DNA from: Sphingomonas yantingensis
GTDB taxonomy: Bacteria; Pseudomonadota; Alphaproteobacteria; Sphingomonadales; Sphingomonadaceae
NCBI RefSeq assembly: GCF_014199325.1
Contig: NZ_JACIJJ010000001.1
Location: forward strand, 248,001 to 312,000
DNA length: 64,000 nucleotides
Direction: 5' to 3'
The notes beneath the pieces are model-generated. The model ran no database searches, had not been told where the DNA came from, and saw only the letters and a program-made list of their open reading frames with translations. Both the position numbers and the translations under genes were made by a program. Of this stretch, positions 1-7,642 are shown piece after piece (the first letter of the stretch is position 1; the number at the start of each line of letters is the position of its first letter).

Positions 1-124
1 CCGGCGCGACCTTTTCCCAATAGGCGACAACCGCGTCCTGTACCCAGTTCAGGTACACCGCGTTGTTCACATGCCCCATGTGATCGATGTCGCCCGGGGC
101 GATGCTGACTTCGTGATGGTGCAT
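1..124 (-). CDS. Acyl-CoA thioesterase, hotdog fold (partial, N-terminal 41 residues)
   Basis: Only the N-terminus lies in the window; the gene runs off the left edge. The reverse-strand translation starts MHHHEVSIAPGDIDHMGHVN and continues NAVYLNWVQDAVVAYWEK. The pattern D-x-D-x-x-G-H-V-N-N-x-x-Y-x-x-W is the signature of the YbgC/4-hydroxybenzoyl-CoA thioesterase branch of the hotdog superfamily, in which the early aspartate is catalytic and the enzyme hydrolyses acyl-CoA thioesters in the cytoplasm. The substrate cannot be told from 41 residues. The start ATG is at 124-122. The downstream neighbour on the same strand is outside the window. Confidence 0.8.
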   Translation of the reverse strand, partial: MHHHEVSIAPGDIDHMGHVNNAVYLNWVQDAVVAYWEKVAP

Positions 125-165
125 TGTATTAGGCTGCGCCTAACTGACACTCATGTCAATTGGTT

Positions 166-678
166 TCAGGCGAGCAGCCACGTACCGAGCAGCCGCCCGA
201 ACGGAAAGGTGAAGAAGCCTGCGATCAAAAGCGCGCCGAACACCATGCCGCGCACCGCGCTGCGATGCCGGACATGCTGGTGGTTGCGCGCGGTCCAGAC
301 GATCAGCGGCACCTGGATCAGCGTCCATGCCGACAGGATGTGGATGAGGCTCAGCCCGCCATGATTGGTGTTGCGGATCGTGAAGCTGATGAGCGCGGTC
401 CCCGCCATCGCCGCGACCCAGACATAGCCGAGCCGGCGATGCAGCCAGTCGCCGCGCGGGCGAAGCAGCATGACCGGCGTCAGCGCCAGCGCCGCCAGGA
501 TCGTTGCCAGATGCAGCCAGATACCGGGGCCGATCAGGTGCCACTGCGCGCGCCCGCGAAACAGCGCGACGAGAACGACCGCGAGCAGCAGCGCCGCGCC
601 GATCGCCAGAAACCGCTCGAACGCATCGACCCGCCGCATGTCGGTCCGCCTGCCGGTCGAAACTGCCGTCGTCGCCAT
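166..678 (-). CDS. DUF2306-type integral membrane protein
   Basis: A 170-residue protein with about five hydrophobic helices: roughly residues 21-42, 52-74, 84-104, 109-131 and 142-165. Between helices 2 and 3 lies the motif WLHRRLGYVWV, and helix 4 carries LIHILSAWTL. These conserved basic and histidine positions fit the DUF2306 family of predicted inner-membrane proteins, whose function is unknown. The ATG at 678 was chosen because the open frame continues upstream only into low-quality arginine-rich sequence that is the complement of rsh. It ends 41 bp before the start of the thioesterase gene on the same strand, so the two may be co-transcribed. Family call by eye; function not known. Confidence 0.7.
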   Translation of the reverse strand: MATTAVSTGRRTDMRRVDAFERFLAIGAALLLAVVLVALFRGRAQWHLIGPGIWLHLATILAALALTPVMLLRPRGDWLHRRLGYVWVAAMAGTALISFTIRNTNHGGLSLIHILSAWTLIQVPLIVWTARNHQHVRHRSAVRGMVFGALLIAGFFTFPFGRLLGTWLLA

Positions 679-737
679 GTCGATCCCCCGATCCCCGCGG
701 CGATGCTGCCACGGGGCGGGGCCGCCGCCAAGCGGGG

Positions 738-2825
738 TCAGCCGCGCTCTGCCGCGCTCACCGCATCGGCGGCACGCAGCGAGGCGAGCAGTTTGGTCAG
801 GTGCGCCGCGTCGCGCACCTCCAAGTCGATCGTGTTGGTGTGGAAGGTGGTGTCCCGGTTGTCGAGCCGCAGGCCGAGGATGTTTGCCTTGTGCGCGCCG
901 ATGATCGTCGCGATCGCACCGAGCGCACCGGGCTCGTTCTTGAGCGTGACCGCGACGCGCGCGGTGCCGCCCTCGGCCTTGTCGCCCCAAGCGAGGTCGA
1001 CCCAGTCGGCATCCTCGGTCTCGGCCAGCATCGGACAGGCGATGCCGTGGACCTGGATCGGCTGGCCCGGGCGGCGCACGCCGACGATACGGTCGCCGGG
1101 AATCGGCCGGCAGCATTCGGCAAGGTCGAACGCGACGCCTGGGGTGAGGCCGAGGATCGAGATCGCCTGACGCTGCGGCGGCATCGCGGTGTCGGCCCCC
1201 TCGGTCGAGCCGGGCATCAGCGCTTCCATCACCTGCGCATCGGTCAACTGCTGGTGCGCGATCGCGATCATCAGCGCCGCCTCGTCCGCCAGATGCAGGC
1301 GGCGGAGCGCATCGCCGAGCGCCTCGGCACTCAGCGGCACCGGCAGGCGCGCGACGATATCGTCGTAGAGCTTGCGACCCAGCGCGATCCCCTCGTCCCG
1401 TTCTTTCAGGCGAAGGTGGCGGCGGATCGCGGCGCGCGCCTTGCCCGTGATCGCGAAGTTGAGCCAGTTGGGCTGCGGCGTCTGTGCCTTGGACCGCAGG
1501 ATCTGGACCTGGTCGCCATTCTCGATCTCGGTGCGAAGCGGCACGACACGGCCGTTGATCTTCGCGCCCACCGCCTGGTTGCCGAGGTCGGTGTGCACGT
1601 CATAGGCGAAGTCGATCGGCGTCGCCCCCTTGGGCAGCTGGACGAGCTCGCCGCGCGGGGTGAAGGCGAAGATGCGATCCTGGTACATCGCCATCCGCGT
1701 ATGCTCGAGCAGTTCCTCGGGGCTTTCGGCGGTGTCGAGGATCTCGACCAGGTCCTGGATCCAGCGCACCTGCGTGTCCGGGCGCACTTCCTTCTGCTTG
1801 TAGGCCCAGTGCGCGGCGAGGCCGTATTCGGCCTGTGCGTGCATTCCCTCGGTCCGGATCTGAATCTCGATGCGGTTGTCGCCGGCATGGATGACGCTGG
1901 TGTGCAGCGACCGGTATCCGTTGCGCTTGGGCGTCGAGATGTAATCCTTGAACCGGCCGGGGACGAGCGGCCACTTGCGGTGGATCACGCCCAGCGCGCG
2001 GTAACACTCCTCCTCGCTCTTCACGATCGCGCGGAACGCCATGATGTCAGACAGCTGCTCGAGGCTGACGTGCCGCTCCGACATCTTCTTCCAGATCGAA
2101 TAGGGGTGCTTCTCGCGACCCGTCACTTCGGCATCGATTCCCGCGCGGCTCAGCAGCTGGCGGATATTGTCGCCGATCTTGTCGATGCGGGCACCGTCCC
2201 CGTCCTGCATCGATTCCAGCCGGCGGGTGATCGATTCATACGCCTCGGGCTCGAGCTCGCGGAAGGCGAGCGTCTGCATCTCCTTCATGAACTCGTACAT
2301 GCCGATCCGCTCGGCGAGCGGGGCGTAGATATCCATCGTCTCGCGCGCGATCCGCCGCCGCTTCTCGGGCTTCGGGATGAACTTGAGCGTGCGCATGTTG
2401 TGGAGGCGATCGGCAAGCTTCACGAGCAGCACGCGGATGTCGTCGGACATGGCGAGCAGGAACTTGCGCAGGTTTTCGGCCGCGCGCTCGCTCTCGCTCT
2501 GCGCCTCGATCTTCGACAGCTTGGTCACGCCATCGACCAGTCGCGCGACGGAGGTGCCGAACTTCGACTGGATCTCCTCCGGCGTCGCGACGGTATCCTC
2601 GATCGTGTCATGGAGGATGGCGGTCGCGATCGTCTCGTCGTCGAGGCGAAGGTCGGTCAGGATGCCCGCCACCTCGATCGGGTGGCTGAAATAGGGGTCG
2701 CCGTTCGCGCGCTTCTGGCTGCCATGCGCGTGCATGGAGAAGACATAGGCGCGGTTGAGCAGCGCCTCGTCCGCGTCGGGGTCGTAGCTCAGGACCCGGT
2801 CGACCAGTTCATATTGCCTCAGCAC
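738..2825 (-). CDS. rsh: Bifunctional (p)ppGpp synthetase/hydrolase Rsh (RelA/SpoT homologue)
   Basis: A 695-residue enzyme that makes and degrades the alarmone (p)ppGpp, the single long RSH enzyme usual in alphaproteobacteria. Domains in order: HD hydrolase (about 20-170) with SHPIEVA (His48) and ILHDTIEDT (His72-Asp73), so hydrolase activity should be intact; synthetase (about 220-340) with HPYSIWKK and FKDYISTPKRNGYRSLHTSV; TGS (about 380-440) with FTPRGELVQLPKGATPIDFAY; a zinc-finger/helical region with AECCRPIPGD; and a C-terminal ACT domain (about 625-690). Length matches the family. The start is a GTG at 2825 giving MLRQYELVDR, the usual N-terminus in this group. It is transcribed alone; the DUF2306 gene follows 60 bp later on the same strand. 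Confidence 0.96.
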   Translation of the reverse strand: MLRQYELVDRVLSYDPDADEALLNRAYVFSMHAHGSQKRANGDPYFSHPIEVAGILTDLRLDDETIATAILHDTIEDTVATPEEIQSKFGTSVARLVDGVTKLSKIEAQSESERAAENLRKFLLAMSDDIRVLLVKLADRLHNMRTLKFIPKPEKRRRIARETMDIYAPLAERIGMYEFMKEMQTLAFRELEPEAYESITRRLESMQDGDGARIDKIGDNIRQLLSRAGIDAEVTGREKHPYSIWKKMSERHVSLEQLSDIMAFRAIVKSEEECYRALGVIHRKWPLVPGRFKDYISTPKRNGYRSLHTSVIHAGDNRIEIQIRTEGMHAQAEYGLAAHWAYKQKEVRPDTQVRWIQDLVEILDTAESPEELLEHTRMAMYQDRIFAFTPRGELVQLPKGATPIDFAYDVHTDLGNQAVGAKINGRVVPLRTEIENGDQVQILRSKAQTPQPNWLNFAITGKARAAIRRHLRLKERDEGIALGRKLYDDIVARLPVPLSAEALGDALRRLHLADEAALMIAIAHQQLTDAQVMEALMPGSTEGADTAMPPQRQAISILGLTPGVAFDLAECCRPIPGDRIVGVRRPGQPIQVHGIACPMLAETEDADWVDLAWGDKAEGGTARVAVTLKNEPGALGAIATIIGAHKANILGLRLDNRDTTFHTNTIDLEVRDAAHLTKLLASLRAADAVSAAERG

Positions 2826-2923
2826 AGCCCTAATGTGGGGTCAGAGCGTGCGCAATTGCAACGCATTTGACCGCTTCCCGCCGCACTGCAGCGGCGAGGA
2901 GCGGCGCAAATGTCACGAAACCT

Positions 2924-3220
2924 TTAGCCCTTGGCGCGGGCGTTGCACTTTTCGAGCGCGGCGGCGTCGAAATCGGTGCCCGCGGCGGCGAAGCGGCTGA
3001 CCGGGCCGACTTCGCGGACGAGCAGCTCGCACATGATCGCGTCGCGCGACCCGGCCTTGGCCGCGGTGCAGGCGCCGTCGGCGCACTTCCAGACCGTGCT
3101 GCGCGTCACGATCGACGCCTTGGCCGGCGCGGTCGTCGGGACAGCGCTGTAATAACCCTCGGCCATGGCCGGGCTGGCGACGACGAGGCTCAGGGCAAGC
3201 GGGGCGAAAAAGCGCAGCAT
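2924..3220 (-). CDS. CC_3452-family exported small protein
   Basis: A 98-residue protein with a clear Sec signal peptide (MLRFFAPLALSLVVASPAMA, cleavage after AMA) and a mature part of about 78 residues. The mature sequence contains the family-typical stretches APAKASIVTRSTVWKCADG, CTAAKAGSRDAIMCELLVRE and FDAAALEKCNARAKG, with four cysteines. This matches the CC_3452 family, common in Caulobacter and sphingomonads, of unknown function. A strong AGGAG precedes the ATG at 3220. It is divergent from the HxlR regulator gene at 3359, and two identical-type palindromes lie between the two starts, so it is probably a target of that regulator. Confidence 0.85.
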   Translation of the reverse strand: MLRFFAPLALSLVVASPAMAEGYYSAVPTTAPAKASIVTRSTVWKCADGACTAAKAGSRDAIMCELLVREVGPVSRFAAAGTDFDAAALEKCNARAKG

Positions 3221-3245
3221 GGGGAGGGCTCCTGTCCGGAAAGCG

Positions 3246-3297
3246 GGTTGCGATTTGCAACCTACAAGCCGGCTTCTAAGGTTGCAAGTCGCAACCT
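3246..3297. promoter_or_regulatory. Twin palindromic operators between CC_3452 gene and hxlR-type gene
   Basis: Two copies of the same inverted repeat, GGTTGC-N5-GCAACC, at 3246-3262 and 3280-3296 (the second extends to AGGTTGC/GCAACCT, 3279-3297). The spacers differ (gattt and aagtc) but the arms are identical. Centres are 34 bp apart, about three helical turns, so bound dimers would sit on the same DNA face. The first centre is 34 bp from the minus-strand start at 3220, the second 71 bp from the plus-strand start at 3359. HxlR-family repressors usually bind such palindromes in their own divergent promoter; the assignment to this HxlR is inference. Confidence 0.75.
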
Positions 3298-3358
3298 ATG
3301 CTGCTCTGCAAAAAGTACCCGCGGTTGCCTGTCACCGCATTTGCTCTAGGATCGACGA

Positions 3359-3835
3359 ATGGGATTGCGCGAACCGCTGCGCCAGCTGGCGATGAACTGC
3401 AGCCTCCCCGCCGCGCTGGAGGCGATGGGCGAACGCTGGTCGTTCCTGATCCTGCGCGCCAGCTTCAACGGGTTCCGGCATTTCGAGGAGTTCCAGGGCG
3501 AGCTCGGCATCGCGCGCAACATCCTCGCCAACCGGCTGGGGCGCTTGGTCGACCACGGCATCCTCCAGCGACGACCGTGCGACGACGATCGGCGCAAGGT
3601 CGAATACCGCCTGACCGACAAGGGCAAGGACCTGCTGCCGACGCTCGTCGCACTGCGCCAATGGGGCGAGAAATACGAGATGACGGGCACCATTTCCCCC
3701 GTACTGGTCGACGCCCAGGACCACCGCCCGGTCGCCCCCGTCCGCGTGATGAGCCACGACGGCCGTCCGCTGACGACGCAGGACCTGCTCTGGGCGCTGC
3801 CGGAAGAAGTCGAGGACGCGAAGGCGGCGGAGTAG
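3359..3835 (+). CDS. HxlR-family winged-helix transcriptional regulator
   Basis: A 158-residue DNA-binding protein. The first ~110 residues form the HxlR winged-helix domain: MNCSLPAALEAMGERWSFLI, then FNGFRHFEEFQGELGIARN, ILANRLGRLVDHGIL and the wing RRKVEYRLTDKGKDLLP. The single cysteine near residue 14 is at the position that in some HxlR/DUF24 members senses electrophiles or oxidants; whether it does so here is unknown. The C-terminal ~45 residues are an extension rich in acidic residues. The gene is divergent from the CC_3452 gene with twin palindromes between them, and is followed directly (stop TAG, then GTG start) by a membrane-protein gene and cobB, so autoregulation of a small operon is likely. 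Confidence 0.9.
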   Translation: MGLREPLRQLAMNCSLPAALEAMGERWSFLILRASFNGFRHFEEFQGELGIARNILANRLGRLVDHGILQRRPCDDDRRKVEYRLTDKGKDLLPTLVALRQWGEKYEMTGTISPVLVDAQDHRPVAPVRVMSHDGRPLTTQDLLWALPEEVEDAKAAE

Positions 3836-4468
3836 GTGGAGGGGGCGATCCTGCGATCGCGCGCGAAGCTGATCGCGCTGGTACTGCCGGTTGTCTTCAC
3901 GGTTGGCTTCGTCAACAGCTGGAACGCTGGCTGGGGGATTGTCCTGTTCCTGCTCATTTTGCCGGCGACGGCATTGATCCTGCTGGCGGGCATCGGCGCC
4001 TCGCTCGTCTGGGATGCCGTTTCGAAGGATCGGTGGCAATTGCGCGTCAAACGTGGCGGCGCGACGCTTGCAATTGCGTGCCTGGTGGTCGGATCGAGTT
4101 GGCCCGTGCTTGCCCTCGGTGCATCGGCTGGTTCGTTGACACGCCTCGCGATCAACACGCGCACGTATCGAACCATCATCAGCGAGCTGCGTCGCCACCC
4201 GGATCAGGTCGAGCGGATCGAACGCAAGTTCGGCGTCAGGCTTGCCGTCGATCGCGGGCCACCACTTCGTGTCGCCTTCAATCCGGAAGGAATGCTCGAC
4301 AACTGGTCGGGGATCGTCTTCGATCCGACGGGCGAAATGATGAAGGCCGATGGCTTCGATGCAAGTGGCCGGTTTCGGGCGCCCGACCGGATCACGAGGC
4401 TGTTCGGCGGCGATCTAGTGTCCTGCCGCCGGCTCTGGGGCGACTATTATGACTGTTCCTTCACCTGA
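3836..4468 (+). CDS. Predicted membrane protein of unknown function
   Basis: A 210-residue protein starting at the GTG immediately after the HxlR stop codon. It has three hydrophobic segments in the first half (about residues 11-27, 33-56 and 78-97) and a soluble C-terminal half of about 100 residues that contains GVRLAVDRGPPLRVAFNPEG and ends CRRLWGDYYDCSFT. I do not recognise a family. The gene abuts its upstream neighbour and overlaps the sirtuin gene by 20 bp, so the three are probably one transcript. The start is uncertain because no other ATG exists before the first membrane segment. Confidence 0.6.
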   Translation: MEGAILRSRAKLIALVLPVVFTVGFVNSWNAGWGIVLFLLILPATALILLAGIGASLVWDAVSKDRWQLRVKRGGATLAIACLVVGSSWPVLALGASAGSLTRLAINTRTYRTIISELRRHPDQVERIERKFGVRLAVDRGPPLRVAFNPEGMLDNWSGIVFDPTGEMMKADGFDASGRFRAPDRITRLFGGDLVSCRRLWGDYYDCSFT

Positions 4469-5162
4469 CTATCCCAACATTCTCGTTCTCACCGGCGCAG
4501 GCATTTCTGCCGAGAGCGGCATTGCCACGTTCCGCGGGCCGGGCGGTTTGTGGGAGGGGCACCGCGTCGAGGACGTGTGCACGCCCGAGGCGCTGGCGCG
4601 CGATCCGGCGCTCGTGCACCGCTTCTACGACCTGCGCCGCGCGGCGCTTTCGACCGTCGAGCCGAATGCCGCGCATCGGGCGCTGGCGCGGCTGGATGCC
4701 GAATGGCCGGGCGAGCTGCTGATCGTCACGCAGAATGTCGACGACCTGCACGAGCGGGCGGGGGCGACGCGGCTGCTGCACATGCATGGCGAGCTGAAGT
4801 CGGCGCTGTGTGCCGCGTGCGGGGCGCGGGCCGAGTGGGCCGACGCGTTGCCGCCGGGGAGCGTGTGCGGGGCGTGCGGTGCGCCGGCGCTCCGCCCCGA
4901 CATCGTGTTCTTCGGCGAGATGCCCTACGACATGGACCGGATCGAGGCGGCTTTATCGTCGTGCGACCTGTTCGTGTCGATCGGCACGTCGGGCGCGGTC
5001 TATCCCGCCGCCGGGTTCGTGCAGACGGCGAGGCACTGGGGGGCAGCGACGCTGGAGATCAACCTCGAGCCGTCGCAGGGGAGCTTCCTGTTCGAGGAAA
5101 GCCGGATGGGGCCGGCGAGCGTGCTGGTGCCGGAATGGGTGGCGGGGTTGCTGGCCGGGTGA
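4449..5162 (+). CDS. cobB: NAD-dependent protein deacylase (sirtuin, SIRT5-like class)
   Basis: A 237-residue sirtuin that removes acyl groups from lysines using NAD+. Visible motifs: the Rossmann signature VLTGAGISAESGIATFRG (residues 13-30), TQNVDDLHE (94-102), catalytic His113 in HMHGEL, a zinc site CAAC at 121-124 and CGAC at 140-143, and RPDIVFFGE. The motif FYDLRR (Tyr60, Arg63) corresponds to the Tyr-x-x-Arg pair that recognises negatively charged acyl groups in SIRT5 and E. coli CobB, so desuccinylase as well as deacetylase activity is expected. The ATG lies inside the end of the preceding membrane-protein gene, which implies translational coupling. A REP-like hairpin follows, separating it from the convergent era. 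Confidence 0.92.
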   Translation: MTVPSPDYPNILVLTGAGISAESGIATFRGPGGLWEGHRVEDVCTPEALARDPALVHRFYDLRRAALSTVEPNAAHRALARLDAEWPGELLIVTQNVDDLHERAGATRLLHMHGELKSALCAACGARAEWADALPPGSVCGACGAPALRPDIVFFGEMPYDMDRIEAALSSCDLFVSIGTSGAVYPAAGFVQTARHWGAATLEINLEPSQGSFLFEESRMGPASVLVPEWVAGLLAG

Positions 5163-5169
5163 TCCTGAA

Positions 5170-5197
5170 CGTCATCCCGGATCAAGTCCGGGACGAC
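5170..5197. repeat. REP-like hairpin between convergent cobB and era
   Basis: An inverted repeat CGTCaTCCCGG / CCGGGAcGACG with a 6-7 base loop occupies most of the 54-bp gap between cobB and era, which converge here. The same GTCA-CCCGG/CCGGG style recurs at 44626-44748 and loosely at 12832-12850, so this is a dispersed palindromic unit. It could also act as a bidirectional terminator, although there is no T-run on either strand. Confidence 0.65.
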
Positions 5198-5216
5198 GAA
5201 CGGACAACCGGGTGGG

Positions 5217-6125
5217 TCACTCCACCCAGTCCAGCCCGATGTCGCGATAGAGGCCGCGATCCTCGTCCCAGCCGGGCTTCACCTTGACGTGGAGGTAGAG
5301 GTGCACCGGCACCCCCATGATCCGCGACAGCTCGGCGCGCGCCTTGGCGCCGATATCCTTGATCCGCGCGCCGCCCTTGCCCAGCACGATCGCGCGCTGG
5401 GTGTCGCGTTCGACGAGGATCTGCTGGTGGATCTCGACCGACCCGTCTTCGCGCTCCGAATAGCGTTCGGTCTCGACCGCGCTGGCATAGGGGAGCTCGG
5501 CATGAAGCTGGAGGTAGAGCTGCTCGCGCGTCACTTCGGCGGCCATCATCCGGTCGGTGGCGTCGCTCACCTGATCCTCGGGGAAGTGCCAGGGCCCCTC
5601 GGGCATTCGCCCCGCCAGCGCGGTCTTGAGCTCGGGAATCCCGTCGCCGCTGGTGGCCGAGACGAAGAAGATCTCGTCGAACGCCAGCCGCTCGTTGAGC
5701 CGCTGGGCGTGGTTGAGCAAGCGCGGCTTGTCGGCCAGATCGACCTTGTTGAGGATCAGGATCTTGGGTTCCGATCGCGCGGCGAGCCGGTCGACGATGC
5801 TCAGCACCTTTTCGGGCAAGCCCCCCTTGGCATCGACGACCAGCGCGATCGCGTCGGCGCCCTCGGCCCCCTCCCACGCCGCCGACACCATCGCGCGGTC
5901 GAGCCGGCGCTTCGGGTCGAACAGGCCGGGGGTGTCGACGAGCAGGAGCTGGGTCTGGTCCTCGATCGCGATGCCCATCAGGCGGACGCGCGTCGTCTGC
6001 GCCTTGGGGCTGACGATCGCGACCTTCTGGCCGACGAGTGCATTGACGAGCGTCGACTTGCCCGCATTGGGCGCCCCCACCACGGCGACAAGGCCGCAGC
6101 GGGTCGATTCTTGAGTTTCGGTCAT
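5217..6125 (-). CDS. era: GTPase Era
   Basis: A 302-residue essential GTPase that binds the 3' end of 16S rRNA during small-subunit maturation. G-motifs are present in order: GAPNAGKST (G1, about residue 17), the Thr of QTTRVR (G2), VDTPGLF (G3), NKVDL (G4) and SATSGDG (G5). The C-terminal KH domain follows (about 205-300), with QQILVERDTQRAIVLGKGGA and IKDIGAKARAELSRI. Length and architecture match the family. The ATG at 6125 gives MTETQESTRCG. It is transcribed towards cobB; the glutathione reductase gene ends 44 bp upstream on the same strand. Confidence 0.97.
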   Translation of the reverse strand: MTETQESTRCGLVAVVGAPNAGKSTLVNALVGQKVAIVSPKAQTTRVRLMGIAIEDQTQLLLVDTPGLFDPKRRLDRAMVSAAWEGAEGADAIALVVDAKGGLPEKVLSIVDRLAARSEPKILILNKVDLADKPRLLNHAQRLNERLAFDEIFFVSATSGDGIPELKTALAGRMPEGPWHFPEDQVSDATDRMMAAEVTREQLYLQLHAELPYASAVETERYSEREDGSVEIHQQILVERDTQRAIVLGKGGARIKDIGAKARAELSRIMGVPVHLYLHVKVKPGWDEDRGLYRDIGLDWVE

Positions 6126-6169
6126 GTGCGGCCGTTAGCGCAAGGACGCGCAGACCGCCATGCCCGCGC

Positions 6170-7519
6170 TCACTTCAACAGCACCAGTTCCTCGGCCATC
6201 GTCGGGTGCAGCGCCACCGTCGCGTCGAACGCCGCCTTGGTCAGCCCGGCCTTCACCGCAACGGCGGCGGCCTGGAGGATTTCCGGCGCGTCAGGACCGA
6301 TCATGTGGATGCCGAGGATTTTGTCCGAGTCAGCGTCGCACACCATCTTGTAGAGCGCGCGCTCGTTGCGACCGGCCAGCACGTTCTTCATCGGGCGGAA
6401 GTCGGAGTGATAGACCTTGACCGACCCGTGCTTCTGGCGCGCCTGCGTTTCGGTCAGGCCGACGCCGGCGATCGGCGGGTGGCTGAAGACGGCGCTTGGG
6501 ATGCAGTCGTAATCGACGGTGGTCGGCTTGTTGCCGTAAAAGGTGTCGGCGAACGCCTGTCCCTCGCGGATCGCAACCGGCGTCAGCTGGACGCGGTTGG
6601 TGACGTCGCCGACTGCGAAGATGCTGTCGCAGGTGGTGCGGTTTTGTCCGTCCACCCGAATCGCACCCTTGTCGTCCCATTCGACGCCCGCGTTCTCCAG
6701 CCCCAGCCCGCCGGTGTTCGGCACGCGGCCCGTGGCGAACATCACCGCGTCGACGGTCACGTCGGGGTGGTTGGTCATCGATACCTTGAGGCAGCCGTCC
6801 GCCTGCTTCTCGATGCCCCGGAACTCGGCGTTCATGCGGAACTCGATCCCCTTGGCGGTCGAGATCTGGAGCAGCCGGTCGCGCACCTGCTCGTCATAGC
6901 CGCGCAGGATCACGTCGCTTCGGTTGATGAGCATGACGTGGCTACCGAGCTGGTGGAACACGCCGGCAAACTCGTTGGCGATATAGCCGGCGCCGGCAAT
7001 CAGGATGCGCTCGGGGATGGCGTCCAGATGGAACGCCTCGTTCGAGGTGAAGCCGTGCTCGTGGCCGGGGCAGGAGGGGACCTGCGGCGTCGCGCCGGTG
7101 GCGATCAGGATGCGCTCGGTGGTGACGGTGCGGCCGCTGGCGAGCTTGACGTCGTGCGGCCCGGCGATCGTCGCGCGCTCGAGGATGATCTCCGCCCCGC
7201 TCGATTCGATCGTCTGCGTGTATGCCTTGTTGATCCGGTCGACCTCGGCCAGCACGTTGTCGCGCAGCCGCTCCCAGGTGAATGCGCAGTCGGGCGGCAC
7301 GTCCCAGCCGAAATGGCGCGCATCGCGCAGATCCTCGGCGAAGTGCGCGCCGTAGACGAGCAGCTTCTTGGGCACGCAGCCGCGGATGACGCAGGTGCCG
7401 CCGACGCGGTATTCCTCCGCCACCGCCACCTTCGCGCCGTAAGCCGCCGCCACGCGCGCCGCGCGCGTGCCGCCGGAGCCCGCGCCGATCACGAACAGGT
7501 CATAGTCGTACTGGGCCAA
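6170..7519 (-). CDS. gor: Glutathione-disulfide reductase
   Basis: A 449-residue FAD/NADPH disulfide reductase that keeps glutathione reduced. FAD-binding DYDLFVIGAGSGGTRAARVA is at the N-terminus, followed by the redox-active pair in GGTCVIRGCVPKK, an NADPH-binding ILIAGAGYIANEFAG, a second FAD contact TCDSIFAVGDVTNRVQLTPV, and the C-terminal dimerisation domain with active-site His-Glu in ALHPTMAEELV. The open frame extends more than 600 bases further upstream, but that part is the complement of the MBL-fold gene. I chose the TTG at 7519: it is preceded by GAAGGAG at good spacing and gives the N-terminus typical of the family. The TTG start may lower translation. Confidence 0.93.
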   Translation of the reverse strand: MAQYDYDLFVIGAGSGGTRAARVAAAYGAKVAVAEEYRVGGTCVIRGCVPKKLLVYGAHFAEDLRDARHFGWDVPPDCAFTWERLRDNVLAEVDRINKAYTQTIESSGAEIILERATIAGPHDVKLASGRTVTTERILIATGATPQVPSCPGHEHGFTSNEAFHLDAIPERILIAGAGYIANEFAGVFHQLGSHVMLINRSDVILRGYDEQVRDRLLQISTAKGIEFRMNAEFRGIEKQADGCLKVSMTNHPDVTVDAVMFATGRVPNTGGLGLENAGVEWDDKGAIRVDGQNRTTCDSIFAVGDVTNRVQLTPVAIREGQAFADTFYGNKPTTVDYDCIPSAVFSHPPIAGVGLTETQARQKHGSVKVYHSDFRPMKNVLAGRNERALYKMVCDADSDKILGIHMIGPDAPEILQAAAVAVKAGLTKAAFDATVALHPTMAEELVLLK

Positions 7520-7642
7520 CGCGCGCGCTCCTTCACATATGCTTGCCGCCAGATAGGGTGGGGCGGGGCCGGGGACAAAGGCTTTCGCACCGGAACCGCG
7601 AGGGCGCCGCGGACGTAAGGGGCACAAGTGAGTGGAGGGACG

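Noticed and set aside
504..2870. 788-residue open frame on the plus strand opposite rsh
   Set aside because: Complement of the highly conserved Rsh coding sequence; the protein has no recognisable domain and the frame is open only because of high GC.
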